The position numbers and the translations under genes are program-made. A stretch of DNA of 64,000 nucleotides from Sulfitobacter sp. THAF37 (GTDB lineage Bacteria > Pseudomonadota > Alphaproteobacteria > Rhodobacterales > Rhodobacteraceae). This document shows, piece after piece, positions 18,772-27,661 of the stretch. The DNA lies in assembly GCF_009363555.1 (NCBI RefSeq), contig NZ_CP045372.1, positions 2,677,501 to 2,741,500 of the forward strand, given 5' to 3'. The notes beneath the pieces are model-generated. The model was not told where the DNA came from and did no database searches. It worked only from the letters and a program-made list of their open reading frames with translations. Each line of letters opens with the position of its first letter. Position 1 is the stretch's first letter.

Positions 18772-19515
18772 TCAGCCCCGTTTTTCTTCCACGATCGCCT
18801 GCATCTGGTCGTAAGGCAGGTAGCCGCGCAGCAATTCGTCCTCCATCACGAAGGTCGGCGTGCCGGAAATCTGCAGTTTCTGCGCCAGCGCGCGGGTCCG
18901 GGCGATTTCGGCGGTAACTTCTTCGCTGTCCATTCGTGCCTCGATGGCATCCGCGTCCAGATCGAAGGTTTCGGCCATGCGGCGCAGGGCAGCCGGTGTG
19001 ATCGACCCGTTGAACGCCATCAGCGCATCGCTCAGGGCCTTGTAGGCGTCGTCGCCCGCCACCTGCTTGGCCGCGATGGCAAAGCGCGATGCCAGCAGCG
19101 ATTCCTCGCCCAGGATCGGCAGTTCCTTGACGATCATGCGGATGTCGCCGTCGGTTTCCAGCAGCTTCGCCACCTCGCCGTGGGCCCGTTTGCAATAGCC
19201 GCAGCGGTAATCCAGGAACTCGACCAGCGTGATGTCGCCCTCGGGGTTGCCGCCGACCCAGGAATATCCATCGTCGAAGATCGCATCCGCATTGTCCGAC
19301 ACCAGGTTCACGTCCGCCTGCGCCTGCGCTTCGGCCTCTCGGGTCTGCAGCAGTTCGACCGCTTCCATGATCACCTCGGGATTGTCCATCAGGTAGGACC
19401 GCACCTCGGCCCGGAACTGGGCGCGTTCCGCATCCGACAGTTCGGTCAGGTCCATCGCGGCAGCGGGCAGGGCCAGTGCGGCAGCAAGGACGGGGGCGGT
19501 GAGGCGAAACATCAT
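18772..19515 (-). CDS. DsbA family thiol-disulfide oxidoreductase
   Basis: A 247-aa periplasmic protein: signal peptide (about residues 1-20), N-terminal helix with SYLMDNPEVIMEAV typical of ScsC/BdbD-like proteins, then a DsbA thioredoxin fold with FLDYRCGYCKRAH (Cys105, Cys108), the helical insertion, and the cis-Pro loop ISGTPTF. It introduces or shuffles disulfides in exported proteins. The YCGYC context and the N-terminal helix suggest an oligomeric isomerase-type enzyme rather than classical CPHC DsbA. It probably forms an operon with the downstream CGTC protein. Confidence 0.9.
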   Translation of the reverse strand: MMFRLTAPVLAAALALPAAAMDLTELSDAERAQFRAEVRSYLMDNPEVIMEAVELLQTREAEAQAQADVNLVSDNADAIFDDGYSWVGGNPEGDITLVEFLDYRCGYCKRAHGEVAKLLETDGDIRMIVKELPILGEESLLASRFAIAAKQVAGDDAYKALSDALMAFNGSITPAALRRMAETFDLDADAIEARMDSEEVTAEIARTRALAQKLQISGTPTFVMEDELLRGYLPYDQMQAIVEEKRG

Positions 19516-19593
19516 GGCAAATCTTTCCTTGTGGCGCGGGTTGACGGCGCACCGGTGCGGGGGGACAAGTTGCCCAACATTAGGAGCAAGCCC

Positions 19594-20736
19594 ATGCGAA
19601 GTTCAACCCGGTCGGCTGTCGATCCCTTTATTGTGATGGATGTGATGCAGGCGGCTTCGGCGGCCGAGGCGGCGGGCCGTCACATCATCCACATGGAGGT
19701 CGGCCAGCCCGGCACCGGCGCGCCCCGGGGCGCGGTCGAGGCGCTGGGGCAGGCGATGGCGCAGGGGCCGCTTGGCTATACCGTGGCGCTGGGGCTGCCC
19801 GCCCTGCGCGCCCGGATCGCGCAGATGTACGGCGACTGGTACAACGTGGATCTGAACCCGGCGCGGGTGGTCATCACGCCCGGCTCGTCGGGGGCGTTCA
19901 TCCTGGCCTTCACCGCGCTGTTCGATACCGGCGACCGGGTCGGCATCGGCGCGCCCGGCTATCCCAGCTACCGCCAGATCCTCAAGGCGCTGGCGTTGGA
20001 CCCGGTGGACCTGCCCACGGCGCCCGAGAACCGCTATCAGCCTGTTCCGGCCGATGTCGCCGACATGGATCTGGCGGGGCTGATGGTTGCGTCACCCGCC
20101 AATCCCACTGGGACGATGCTGGACCGCGATGCGATGGCCGCCTTGGTCGGGGCCTGCGACGCGGCGGGCACGTCCTTTATCTCGGACGAGATCTATCACG
20201 GCATCGAATACGACAAGAAGGCGGTCACGGCGCTGGAGGTGACGGACGACTGCTATGTCATCAATTCGTTTTCCAAGTATTTCTCCATGACCGGCTGGCG
20301 GGTCGGATGGATGGTGGTGCCCGAGGATCACGTGCGCGTGGTCGAAAGGATCGCGCAGAACATGTTCATCTGCGCCCCTCATGCCAGCCAGATCGCCGCG
20401 CTGGCGGCGATGGACTGCGATGCGGAACTGCAGGGCAACATGGATGTCTACCGCGCCAACCGCGCCCTGATGTCTCAGGGGCTGGTCGAGGCCGGGTTCA
20501 CCCGGATCGCCCCGCCGGACGGGGCGTTCTACGTCTATGCCGATGTGTCCGATCTGACCGACGACAGCCGCGCCTTTGCCGCCGAAGTCCTTGAAAAGGC
20601 GGGCGTGGCCGTCACACCGGGGCTGGATTTCGACCCGGCGCGCGGCCTGTCGACGCTGCGGTTTTCCTATGCCCGCAGCACGGCGGATATCGCCGAGGGT
20701 CTGGCCCGGCTCAAAGCCTTCATGGCGGCGCGCTGA
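19594..20736 (+). CDS. Class I/II pyridoxal-phosphate aminotransferase
   Basis: A 380-aa fold-type I aminotransferase. Motifs: MEVGQPGTGAP, GYTVALGLPALRARIA, VITPGSSGAFIL, ASPANPTGTML, SDEIYHGIEY, and the PLP-lysine region NSFSKYFSMTGWRVGW. The family interconverts amino and oxo acids; the ANPTG and GWRVGW motifs group it with aspartate/aromatic aminotransferases, but substrate cannot be fixed. Start ATG 19594 follows TAGGAG. It diverges from the dsbA-like gene. Confidence 0.9.
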   Translation: MRSSTRSAVDPFIVMDVMQAASAAEAAGRHIIHMEVGQPGTGAPRGAVEALGQAMAQGPLGYTVALGLPALRARIAQMYGDWYNVDLNPARVVITPGSSGAFILAFTALFDTGDRVGIGAPGYPSYRQILKALALDPVDLPTAPENRYQPVPADVADMDLAGLMVASPANPTGTMLDRDAMAALVGACDAAGTSFISDEIYHGIEYDKKAVTALEVTDDCYVINSFSKYFSMTGWRVGWMVVPEDHVRVVERIAQNMFICAPHASQIAALAAMDCDAELQGNMDVYRANRALMSQGLVEAGFTRIAPPDGAFYVYADVSDLTDDSRAFAAEVLEKAGVAVTPGLDFDPARGLSTLRFSYARSTADIAEGLARLKAFMAAR

Positions 20737-20798
20737 GGCTGGCGGCAGGGCGGCAATGGTGCTACCCTGCCGCCAACAACAGCGTAAAGCGGTGGCAG

Positions 20799-22013
20799 AT
20801 GCGGGCGGTTCTTTCGACATTTCTGGCTTTGATCCTGTGGGCCTTGCCTGTGGCGGCGCAGGACCTGACCGCGCTGGCGCGGGTGGACGGTGCGCGCAGC
20901 GGCATCACCGATGGCTGGTTCGGGCGGACAGACATCCGGCTGGGCCTCAGCCAGGGGGTGCCGTTCCGGGTGTTCCTGCTGGATGATCCGGCGCGTCTCG
21001 TCGTCGATTTCCGCGAGGCCGACTGGGCGGGGATCGCACCCGACATGCTGCTGGCCGAACCGGGGCGGGTGTCCGCCGTGCGCTTCGGCGCGTTCCAGCC
21101 CGGCTGGTCGCGGCTGGTGGCCGACCTTTCGGTGCCGATGGTCCCGGTCGAGATCGGCCTGCCGGTAGACGAGGCCAGCGGCAACGCCACGCTGGAGATC
21201 GCGCTGAAAGAGGCCACGCCCGAGGAATACGCCGCCGCCGCCGGTGCGCCGGTGGACCCGTCCTGGACGCAGGCGCTGGTTGCCCCTTCCAAGCCACGGC
21301 AGCCAAAGGACGACCGCTTTGTCGTGGTGCTTGATCCGGGCCACGGCGGCATCGACCCCGGTGCCGAAGCAGGCGGCGTGACGGAAAAGGACCTGATGCT
21401 CAGCTTTGCCCGCGCCCTGCAGGATACATTGCGGCGCGCGGGCGTTGACGCGGTGCTGACCCGCGACGACGACATCTTCGTGGCGCTGGAACACCGGGTT
21501 GCCATCGCCCACCATCAAAACGCGGACCTGTTCATCTCCCTTCATGCGGACAGCCTGCGCCAGGGGGGGGCAAAGGGCGCAACCGTCTATACCCTGTCGG
21601 ACGACGCAAGCGACACCGCCACGGAACACCTGGCGGCACGGCACAACCGCGCCGACATCATCGCCGGGGCCGACCTCACGGGGTCGGACGACCAGGTGGC
21701 GGGCATCCTGCTGGATCTGGCCCGGCAAGAGACCGAACCGCGGTCCGCGGCGCTGGCCACGACCCTGATCGAGGGGATGAAACAGGCAGGCGGCCCCCTG
21801 AACCGGCGCCCCCTGCGCCGCGCCGGATTTTCGGTGCTGAAATCCGCCGACATCCCTTCGGTCCTGATCGAGGTCGGCTTTCTCAGCAACGAGAGAGATC
21901 TCAAGAACCTGCGCGATCCGGTCTGGCGGTCAGTCATGGTCAGCGGCATCGCGGATGCGATTCTGGAATGGCGCGATGCCGATGCCGCCCGCGCGCCGCT
22001 GGTGCGGCAGTAA
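20799..22013 (+). CDS. N-acetylmuramoyl-L-alanine amidase (AmiC type)
   Basis: A 404-aa exported zinc amidase that cuts the stem peptide from peptidoglycan for daughter-cell separation. A signal peptide (AVLSTFLALILWALPVAA) is followed by an N-terminal AMIN-like domain (about residues 25-130) and a C-terminal Amidase_3 domain: VVLDPGHGGIDPGAE (zinc His), VFVALEHRV-like loop, FISLHADS (zinc His) and VLIEVGFLSNERD (catalytic Glu). It is 127 bases upstream of the PBP1A gene in the same direction, an expected cell-wall pairing. Confidence 0.93.
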   Translation: MRAVLSTFLALILWALPVAAQDLTALARVDGARSGITDGWFGRTDIRLGLSQGVPFRVFLLDDPARLVVDFREADWAGIAPDMLLAEPGRVSAVRFGAFQPGWSRLVADLSVPMVPVEIGLPVDEASGNATLEIALKEATPEEYAAAAGAPVDPSWTQALVAPSKPRQPKDDRFVVVLDPGHGGIDPGAEAGGVTEKDLMLSFARALQDTLRRAGVDAVLTRDDDIFVALEHRVAIAHHQNADLFISLHADSLRQGGAKGATVYTLSDDASDTATEHLAARHNRADIIAGADLTGSDDQVAGILLDLARQETEPRSAALATTLIEGMKQAGGPLNRRPLRRAGFSVLKSADIPSVLIEVGFLSNERDLKNLRDPVWRSVMVSGIADAILEWRDADAARAPLVRQ

Positions 22014-22139
22014 CGCCGCGATCACAAAGCGTTTTGTGGGCGGGAAACGGCCCAAAACAACAGCTTTGGCATTTTGACCATTCCGGCCCCAACCGCTATA
22101 ACCGGCAGAGTTTTCCCGTGACCAGAAGGGCCCAGCGCC

Positions 22140-24692
22140 GTGTTCCGATTCATTCTGTCATTCTTTGGCGGCATCTTTACGACCCTGACGATGAGCATCG
22201 GCATGGTGGCACTGACCATTGGTGCGATTTTCTGGATGTACGGGCGCGATCTGCCCAGCCACGAGAGCCTTGCGCAATACACGCCGCCCACGATCAGCCG
22301 CATCTACTCGGGTCAGGGCCGGCTGATCGACGAATTCGCCAAGGAGCGGCGCCTGTTCGCGCCCGCCGACACGATCCCGGATCTGGTCAAGCAGGCGTTC
22401 ATCTCTGCCGAGGACAAGAATTTCTATACCCACGAAGGCTATGACCTGCGCGGCATCGCGGCGGCGGGGATCGACGCGGTGAAATCCCGCGGGCGCGAGG
22501 TGCGCGGTGCATCAACCATCACCCAGCAGGTGATGAAGAACTTTCTGCTGTCCGGCGACCGCCGGGCGGAGCGCAAGATCAAGGAAATCATCCTGGCCGC
22601 GCGGCTGGAGGAATCGCTGCCCAAGGAAAAGATCCTTGAGCTCTACCTGAACGAGATCTTTCTCGGGCAGAACTCCTACGGTGTGGCGGCGGCCAGCCAG
22701 ACCTACTTCAACAAGACGCTTGCCGAACTGGCCCCGCACGAGGCGGCGTTTCTCGCGTCGCTGCCCAAGGCCCCGTCGGATTATCACCCGGTCCGGCGCA
22801 AGGACCGCCTGATTGCGCGCCGCAACTACGTTCTGCGCGAGATGAAGGAAAACGGCTACATCACCAATGCGGTCTACGAACAGGAGCGGGCGCAGCCGCT
22901 GCGGTCGGTCCAGAACGGCGACTACGAGAGCTTCAAGGCCGACCTGCCGCCGCGCGACTATTTCACCGACGAAATCCGCCGCCAGCTGTCCGACGACTTT
23001 GGCGAGGGCGAATTCTTTACCGGCGGTCTGACGGTGCGCGCCACCATCGACAACGAAATGCAGCCCATCGCCGCCAACGCCCTGCGCGAGCAGCTTGAGC
23101 AATACGACCGGGGCCGTGGCGTCTGGCGCGGCACCGGCAAGACCATCGCCGCCGAGGCGCTGCGGTCCGAGGAAGACTGGCGTGCCGCGCTGGCGGATCT
23201 GCGGGTGCCCCGCGACATCGACCTGGAAAATCAATGGTATCCGGCGGTGGTCCTGGAAATCGGCGACAGCGACGCGCGCATCGGCATCGAAGGCGTGGAG
23301 GAAGACGCGGACGGTCACTGGATACCGGCCAAGGACGTGCAATGGGCCCGCAAACGCCTGGACGATGGCAAGCTGGCGGCAAAAGCCAACGTGGCCGGAG
23401 ACCTGGTAGAGGTCGGCGATGTGGTGCTGGTGCGCCGGATGACGTCCGATTCCGACGGCTCCTTCATCCGCTGGACGCTGCGGCAGGTGCCGGAAGTGCA
23501 GGGCGCCTTCGTGGCGATGGACGTGAACACCGGGCGGGTGATCGCCATGCAGGGCGGGTTCTCCTATCAGGATTCGGTGTTCAACCGTGCAACCCAGGCA
23601 CAGCGCCAGCCCGGTTCGTCCTTCAAGCCCTTCGTCTATGCCTCGGCGCTTGATTCCGGCTATTCGCCCGCGACCATCGTCGTGGACGCCCCGATCGAGA
23701 TCAACACACCGCAGGGGGTCTGGCGGCCCAAGAACGCCTCCAACCGCTACTACGGGCCGACCCCGCTGCGGACGGGCATCGAACAGTCGCGCAACCTGAT
23801 GACCATTCGCCTGGCGCAAGAGGTGGGCATGGATGTGGTGGGCAGCTACGCCGAACGCTTTGGCGTCTATGACGACCTTGCCCCGGTGCTGGCAAACGCG
23901 CTCGGCAGTCAGGAAACCACGCTCTACCAGATGGTCAGCGCCTATGCGATGTTCGCCAATGGCGGCGAGCGGGTCCAGCCGACGCTGGTCGACCGGGTGC
24001 AGGACCGCTATGGCCGCACCGTCTACAAACACGACGAGCGGCTGTGCAACGACTGCCAGGTCGCGAGCCTGCCTGCGGGCACCGCCCCGCGCATCATCTC
24101 GAACCGAGAGCGGGTGATGGACCCGGTCACGGCCTACCAGCTGACGTCGATGATGCGCGGCGTGGTGGAGCGGGGCACGGCGCGGTCCGCCGTCAACCTG
24201 CCGGTGCCGACCGCGGGCAAGACCGGCACGACCAACGATGAAAAGGACGCGTGGTTTGTCGGCTTCACGTCGAACATCGTGGCGGGCTGCTACATCGGTT
24301 ATGACCAGCCCCGCCCGATGGGTCGGGGCGCCGGTGGCGGGCGGCTTTGCGCGCCGGTGTTCCAGCGTTTCATGACCGAGGCGGTCAAGAAGTACGGCGG
24401 CGGCGACTTCAAGGTGCCGGAGCTGTGCAATTTCATCAAGATCGACCGCTTTTCCGGCGCGCGCCTGAGTGACAGCGCATCGGGCCCGAACGTGGTTTCC
24501 GAATGTTTCCGCGAGGGCGAGGAGCCGATTTTCGGCATCACCTTCGACGGCGGCTTTGCCATGGGGGCCGATCTGCCCCTGGTAGAGGAGCTGGGCCAGT
24601 CCGCGCGGCAGGTCACGACCTCGACCGGCCGCAAGGCGACCGTCGGCCCCAAGGCGAGCTTTGGCACCCTGTCGTCGGGCGGGCTGTACTGA
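22140..24692 (+). CDS. mrcA: Penicillin-binding protein 1A
   Basis: A bifunctional class A PBP that polymerises and cross-links peptidoglycan, 850 aa, anchored by one N-terminal helix (about residues 10-34). Glycosyltransferase domain: AFISAEDKNFYTHEGYD (catalytic Glu), GASTITQQVMKN, RKIKEIILAARLE, KEKILELYLNEIFLGQNSYG. A long OB-like insertion characteristic of PBP1A (about residues 310-440) precedes the transpeptidase with RQPGSSFKPFVYA (SxxK serine), EQSRNLM (SxN) and AGKTGTTND (KTG). The start is GTG at 22140, with AGAAGGG upstream. Confidence 0.97.
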   Translation: MFRFILSFFGGIFTTLTMSIGMVALTIGAIFWMYGRDLPSHESLAQYTPPTISRIYSGQGRLIDEFAKERRLFAPADTIPDLVKQAFISAEDKNFYTHEGYDLRGIAAAGIDAVKSRGREVRGASTITQQVMKNFLLSGDRRAERKIKEIILAARLEESLPKEKILELYLNEIFLGQNSYGVAAASQTYFNKTLAELAPHEAAFLASLPKAPSDYHPVRRKDRLIARRNYVLREMKENGYITNAVYEQERAQPLRSVQNGDYESFKADLPPRDYFTDEIRRQLSDDFGEGEFFTGGLTVRATIDNEMQPIAANALREQLEQYDRGRGVWRGTGKTIAAEALRSEEDWRAALADLRVPRDIDLENQWYPAVVLEIGDSDARIGIEGVEEDADGHWIPAKDVQWARKRLDDGKLAAKANVAGDLVEVGDVVLVRRMTSDSDGSFIRWTLRQVPEVQGAFVAMDVNTGRVIAMQGGFSYQDSVFNRATQAQRQPGSSFKPFVYASALDSGYSPATIVVDAPIEINTPQGVWRPKNASNRYYGPTPLRTGIEQSRNLMTIRLAQEVGMDVVGSYAERFGVYDDLAPVLANALGSQETTLYQMVSAYAMFANGGERVQPTLVDRVQDRYGRTVYKHDERLCNDCQVASLPAGTAPRIISNRERVMDPVTAYQLTSMMRGVVERGTARSAVNLPVPTAGKTGTTNDEKDAWFVGFTSNIVAGCYIGYDQPRPMGRGAGGGRLCAPVFQRFMTEAVKKYGGGDFKVPELCNFIKIDRFSGARLSDSASGPNVVSECFREGEEPIFGITFDGGFAMGADLPLVEELGQSARQVTTSTGRKATVGPKASFGTLSSGGLY

Positions 24693-24796
24693 AACCGGGG
24701 GGCGCGCCGATGGCACGGGGCTTTCGCGTCGCGGACGGCTTGTCCCTGTGCCGGTGCTGGTCTATCTCGTGAGAACCCAATCAAAGGCAGGCACAG

Positions 24797-25921
24797 ATGC
24801 GCGCAGAGGTTCAGAACACCGTCGATGAAATCAGCAAGTCGCTGGAGTTGCTGGCGCAGCGGCTGAACGTGGACACGGCCCAGCACCGGCTTGAGGAATT
24901 CAACGCGCGGGTGGAGGACCCGAACCTCTGGGACGACCCGGAGGCGGCGCAGAAGCTGATGCGCGACCGGCAGGCGCTGGTGGATGCCATCGACACCTAC
25001 GAGGGCATCAAGCAGGACCTGGCCGACAACATCGAACTGATCGAACTGGGCGAGATGGAGGATGACGCCGAAGTCGTCGCCGACGCGGAGCGCGCGCTCA
25101 AGGCGCTGGCAGAGACGGCGGCGCAGAAGGAACTGGAGGCGCTGCTGGACGGCGAGGCGGACGGCAACGACACGTTCCTCGAAATCAACTCGGGCGCGGG
25201 CGGCACCGAAAGCTGCGACTGGGCCCAGATGCTGGCGCGGATGTATGTCCGCTGGGCCGAAAAGAAGGGCTACAAGGTCGAGCTGCAGGCCGAGAGCGCG
25301 GGCGAAGAGGCGGGGATCAAATCCGCGACCTACAAGATCGCCGGGCACAACGCCTATGGCTGGCTGAAATCGGAAAGCGGCGTGCACCGGCTGGTGCGGA
25401 TCAGCCCGTTCGATTCGGCGGCGAAACGGCATACCTCCTTTACCTCGGTGAAGGTCTACCCGGTGGTGGACGACAACATCGAGATCGAGGTGAACCCGGC
25501 GGACATCCGCATTGATACCTACCGGTCCTCGGGGGCGGGCGGCCAGCACGTGAACACCACCGATTCCGCGGTGCGGATCACCCACCACCCCACGGGGATC
25601 GTCGTGACCTCGTCCGAGAAATCCCAGCACCAGAACCGCGACATCGCCATGAAGGCGCTGAAATCACGGCTTTATCAGATGGAGTTGGACAAACGGTCGG
25701 CCCTGGTCAACGAGGCGCATGAAAGCGCCGGGGATGCGGGCTGGGGCAACCAGATCCGGTCTTACGTGTTGCAGCCCTACCAGATGGTCAAGGACCTGCG
25801 CACCAATTACGAGACGTCCGACACCAAGGGTGTTCTGGACGGTGATCTCGATGGTCTGATGGGGGCGACGCTGGCGCTGGCCGTGTCGGGCAAGAGCCGG
25901 GCCGAGGCGCAGGGCGGCTGA
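24797..25921 (+). CDS. prfB: Peptide chain release factor 2
   Basis: RF2 recognises UGA and UAA stop codons and triggers peptide release on the ribosome. 374 aa. The catalytic GGQ is in [18 protein letters not shown], and the anticodon-like SPF in [17 protein letters not shown]. The N-terminal reading frame is continuous, so the programmed +1 frameshift that controls E. coli prfB is absent. It follows PBP1A by 104 bases. Confidence 0.98.
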   Translation: MRAEVQNTVDEISKSLELLAQRLNVDTAQHRLEEFNARVEDPNLWDDPEAAQKLMRDRQALVDAIDTYEGIKQDLADNIELIELGEMEDDAEVVADAERALKALAETAAQKELEALLDGEADGNDTFLEINSGAGGTESCDWAQMLARMYVRWAEKKGYKVELQAESAGEEAGIKSATYKIAGHNAYGWLKSESGVHRLVRISPFDSAAKRHTSFTSVKVYPVVDDNIEIEVNPADIRIDTYRSSGAGGQHVNTTDSAVRITHHPTGIVVTSSEKSQHQNRDIAMKALKSRLYQMELDKRSALVNEAHESAGDAGWGNQIRSYVLQPYQMVKDLRTNYETSDTKGVLDGDLDGLMGATLALAVSGKSRAEAQGG

Positions 25922-25924
25922 TCG

Positions 25925-25980
25925 CCGGGGGCTTTGCCCCCGGACCCCCAGAGGTATTTTCCTGCATAAAGAAGCAGGGG
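25925..25980 (+). repeat. Rhodobacterales intergenic repeat with GC hairpin (copy 1)
   Basis: Perfect 8-bp arms CCGGGGGC (25925-25932) and GCCCCCGG (25936-25943) with a TTT loop are followed by ACCCCCAGAGGTATTTT and ATAAAGAAGC. This composite is a known abundant intergenic element in Rhodobacterales genomes, commonly just after a stop codon, and may end transcription of prfB. A second copy, tail only, lies inverted at 6452-6480. Confidence 0.6.
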
Positions 25981-26016
25981 ATTGCGCCCCGCAGCGAAGC
26001 GATGTTCTGTGGCGTC

Positions 26017-27426
26017 ATGGATATTCTGGACATGGATGCGCGCGCCCAGTCGGCGGCACTGGCGGCGGGGGACTTCAGCGCGGCGGAGCTGATGGAAGCC
26101 ACGCTGGCCCGGATTGCCGAAGTGAATGGCAGGGTGAACGCGGTGGTGGCCCTGCGCGACGCCGACAGCCTGATGGCGGAGGCGCGGGCGGCGGATGCGG
26201 CACCGCGCAAGGGCTGGCTGCACGGCATCCCGATGGCGGTAAAGGACCTGGCGAATGTGGCGGGGCTTGTCACGACGCGCGGATCGCCGCTGTTCGAGCG
26301 GGCGGTCGCGCCGAAGGACGACCCGATTGTCAGCCGCCTGCGCGCTGCCGGGGCGGTGATCATCGGCAAGACCAACACGCCGGAGTTCGGCCTGGGGAGC
26401 CATACGTTCAACCCGGTCCATGGTGCCACCACGAACCCCTATGACGCGCGCCTCTCGGCGGGCGGGTCCTCGGGCGGGGCGGCGGCGGCGCTGGCCGCAC
26501 GGATGCTGAGCGTCGCGGACGGATCGGACATGATGGGATCGTTGCGCAACCCGGCGGGGTGGAACAACGTCTACGGCATGCGCCCGACCTGGGGCACCGT
26601 GCCGGGAGAGCCGGACCGCGAGTTGTTCCTGCACCAGCTGTCCACCCTCGGTCCCATGGCGCGCAGCCCCGCGGACCTGTCGGCCCTTCTGGACACGATG
26701 ACCGGCGCCGATCCGAAGCAGCCGCACGGACAAAGCCCGGCGGACACGCTGCCGGGCCTGTTCGACGCGCCGGGCCGGTTGCGGATCGGGTGGCTCGGGG
26801 ACTGGGGCGGTGCCTTGCCCTTCGACGCGGGTATCCTGCCCGCGAGCGAGGTGGCGCTGCGCCGGTTGGCCGGTCTGGGCCATGATGTGACGCCTGTTGC
26901 GCCGCCATTCTCTGCCGATGCCATGTGGGATGCCTGGATCACCCTGCGGTCCTTTTCCGTGGCGACCGGGCTGGCGGACATCTACCTGAACCCCGAAACC
27001 CGCGAGGCCCTGAAGGAGGCCGCGCAATGGGAGGTGGGCCGCGGGCTGGCGATGGACGCGATGACGGTGCACCGCGCCAGCGAGGTACGGTCGGACTGGT
27101 TCAGACGCGCCGCAGACCTGTTTGACGACATCGATGTGCTGGTGCTGCCCTCGGCGCAGGTCTGGCCGTTTGACGTCACACAGACCTATCCGACCGAGGT
27201 GGCGGGGCAGGTGATGGACACCTACCACCGCTGGATGCAGGTGGTGGTCCCGGCCAGCCTGATCGGGCTGCCGGTGGTGAATATCCCCGCCGGTTTCGGC
27301 GAGAACGGGCTGCCGCTGGGCCTGCAGCTGATCGGGGCGCGCGGCAGCGACGGGCTGCTCTTGCGATTGGCGCAGCAGTGGCACGCGGCGACGGAATGGC
27401 CGCAGGCGCGGCCGCCGGTCATCTGA
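26017..27426 (+). CDS. Amidase signature family protein
   Basis: About 469 aa of the amidase-signature family (Ser-cisSer-Lys triad), which hydrolyses amides such as aryl- or acyl-amides, indole-acetamide or Glu-tRNA amide precursors. The lysine is in GIPMAVKDLANV, the glycine-serine loop in SAGGSSGGAAAALAARM, and the nucleophile serine in GSDMMGSLRNPAGW. Usual GatA-like length. The start may be ATG 26017 or ATG 26002; neither has a strong ribosome site. The substrate is unknown and no gatBC lies near. The end overlaps the convergent 80-aa ORF by 8 bases. Confidence 0.85.
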   Translation: MDILDMDARAQSAALAAGDFSAAELMEATLARIAEVNGRVNAVVALRDADSLMAEARAADAAPRKGWLHGIPMAVKDLANVAGLVTTRGSPLFERAVAPKDDPIVSRLRAAGAVIIGKTNTPEFGLGSHTFNPVHGATTNPYDARLSAGGSSGGAAAALAARMLSVADGSDMMGSLRNPAGWNNVYGMRPTWGTVPGEPDRELFLHQLSTLGPMARSPADLSALLDTMTGADPKQPHGQSPADTLPGLFDAPGRLRIGWLGDWGGALPFDAGILPASEVALRRLAGLGHDVTPVAPPFSADAMWDAWITLRSFSVATGLADIYLNPETREALKEAAQWEVGRGLAMDAMTVHRASEVRSDWFRRAADLFDDIDVLVLPSAQVWPFDVTQTYPTEVAGQVMDTYHRWMQVVVPASLIGLPVVNIPAGFGENGLPLGLQLIGARGSDGLLLRLAQQWHAATEWPQARPPVI

Positions 27427-27661
27427 AGGGCGCGCGCGGCGGGGGCAGGGTGCTCTCGCGGCCCTGTGCCACCAGCTGCTGACGCAGGGCCGGGGCATCG
27501 GGATGGCCCGTCTCCAGCGCGAAGACATGGGCATGGGTCAGGTAGAAGGCCGCGCCTTCCGCTCCGTCGGCCTGGGCCGCCGCCTGTTGGTAGAGCGTGA
27601 CGAGCGCGCCGAGGTCGCCCGCCGCATGGGCCGCCAGCAGATCGCGGTCCAGCCCGATCAT
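27419..27661 (-). CDS. Small protein coupled to the Rieske oxygenase
   Basis: An 80-aa, mostly helical, soluble protein (MIGLDRDLLAAHAAGDLGAL, then VTLYQQAAAQADGAEGAAFY) with the look of one or two TPR-like helices. Its ATG overlaps the stop of the upstream Rieske oxygenase gene (ATGA), so it is translated with it. No family recognised. It ends with a Pro-rich TLPPPRAPFR. It could be an adaptor or stabiliser of the oxygenase; this is inference from coupling only. Confidence 0.65.
   Translation of the reverse strand: MIGLDRDLLAAHAAGDLGALVTLYQQAAAQADGAEGAAFYLTHAHVFALETGHPDAPALRQQLVAQGRESTLPPPRAPFR

Noticed and set aside
24797..24920. Programmed +1 frameshift in prfB
   Set aside because: The reading frame is continuous through the region, with no in-frame UGA.
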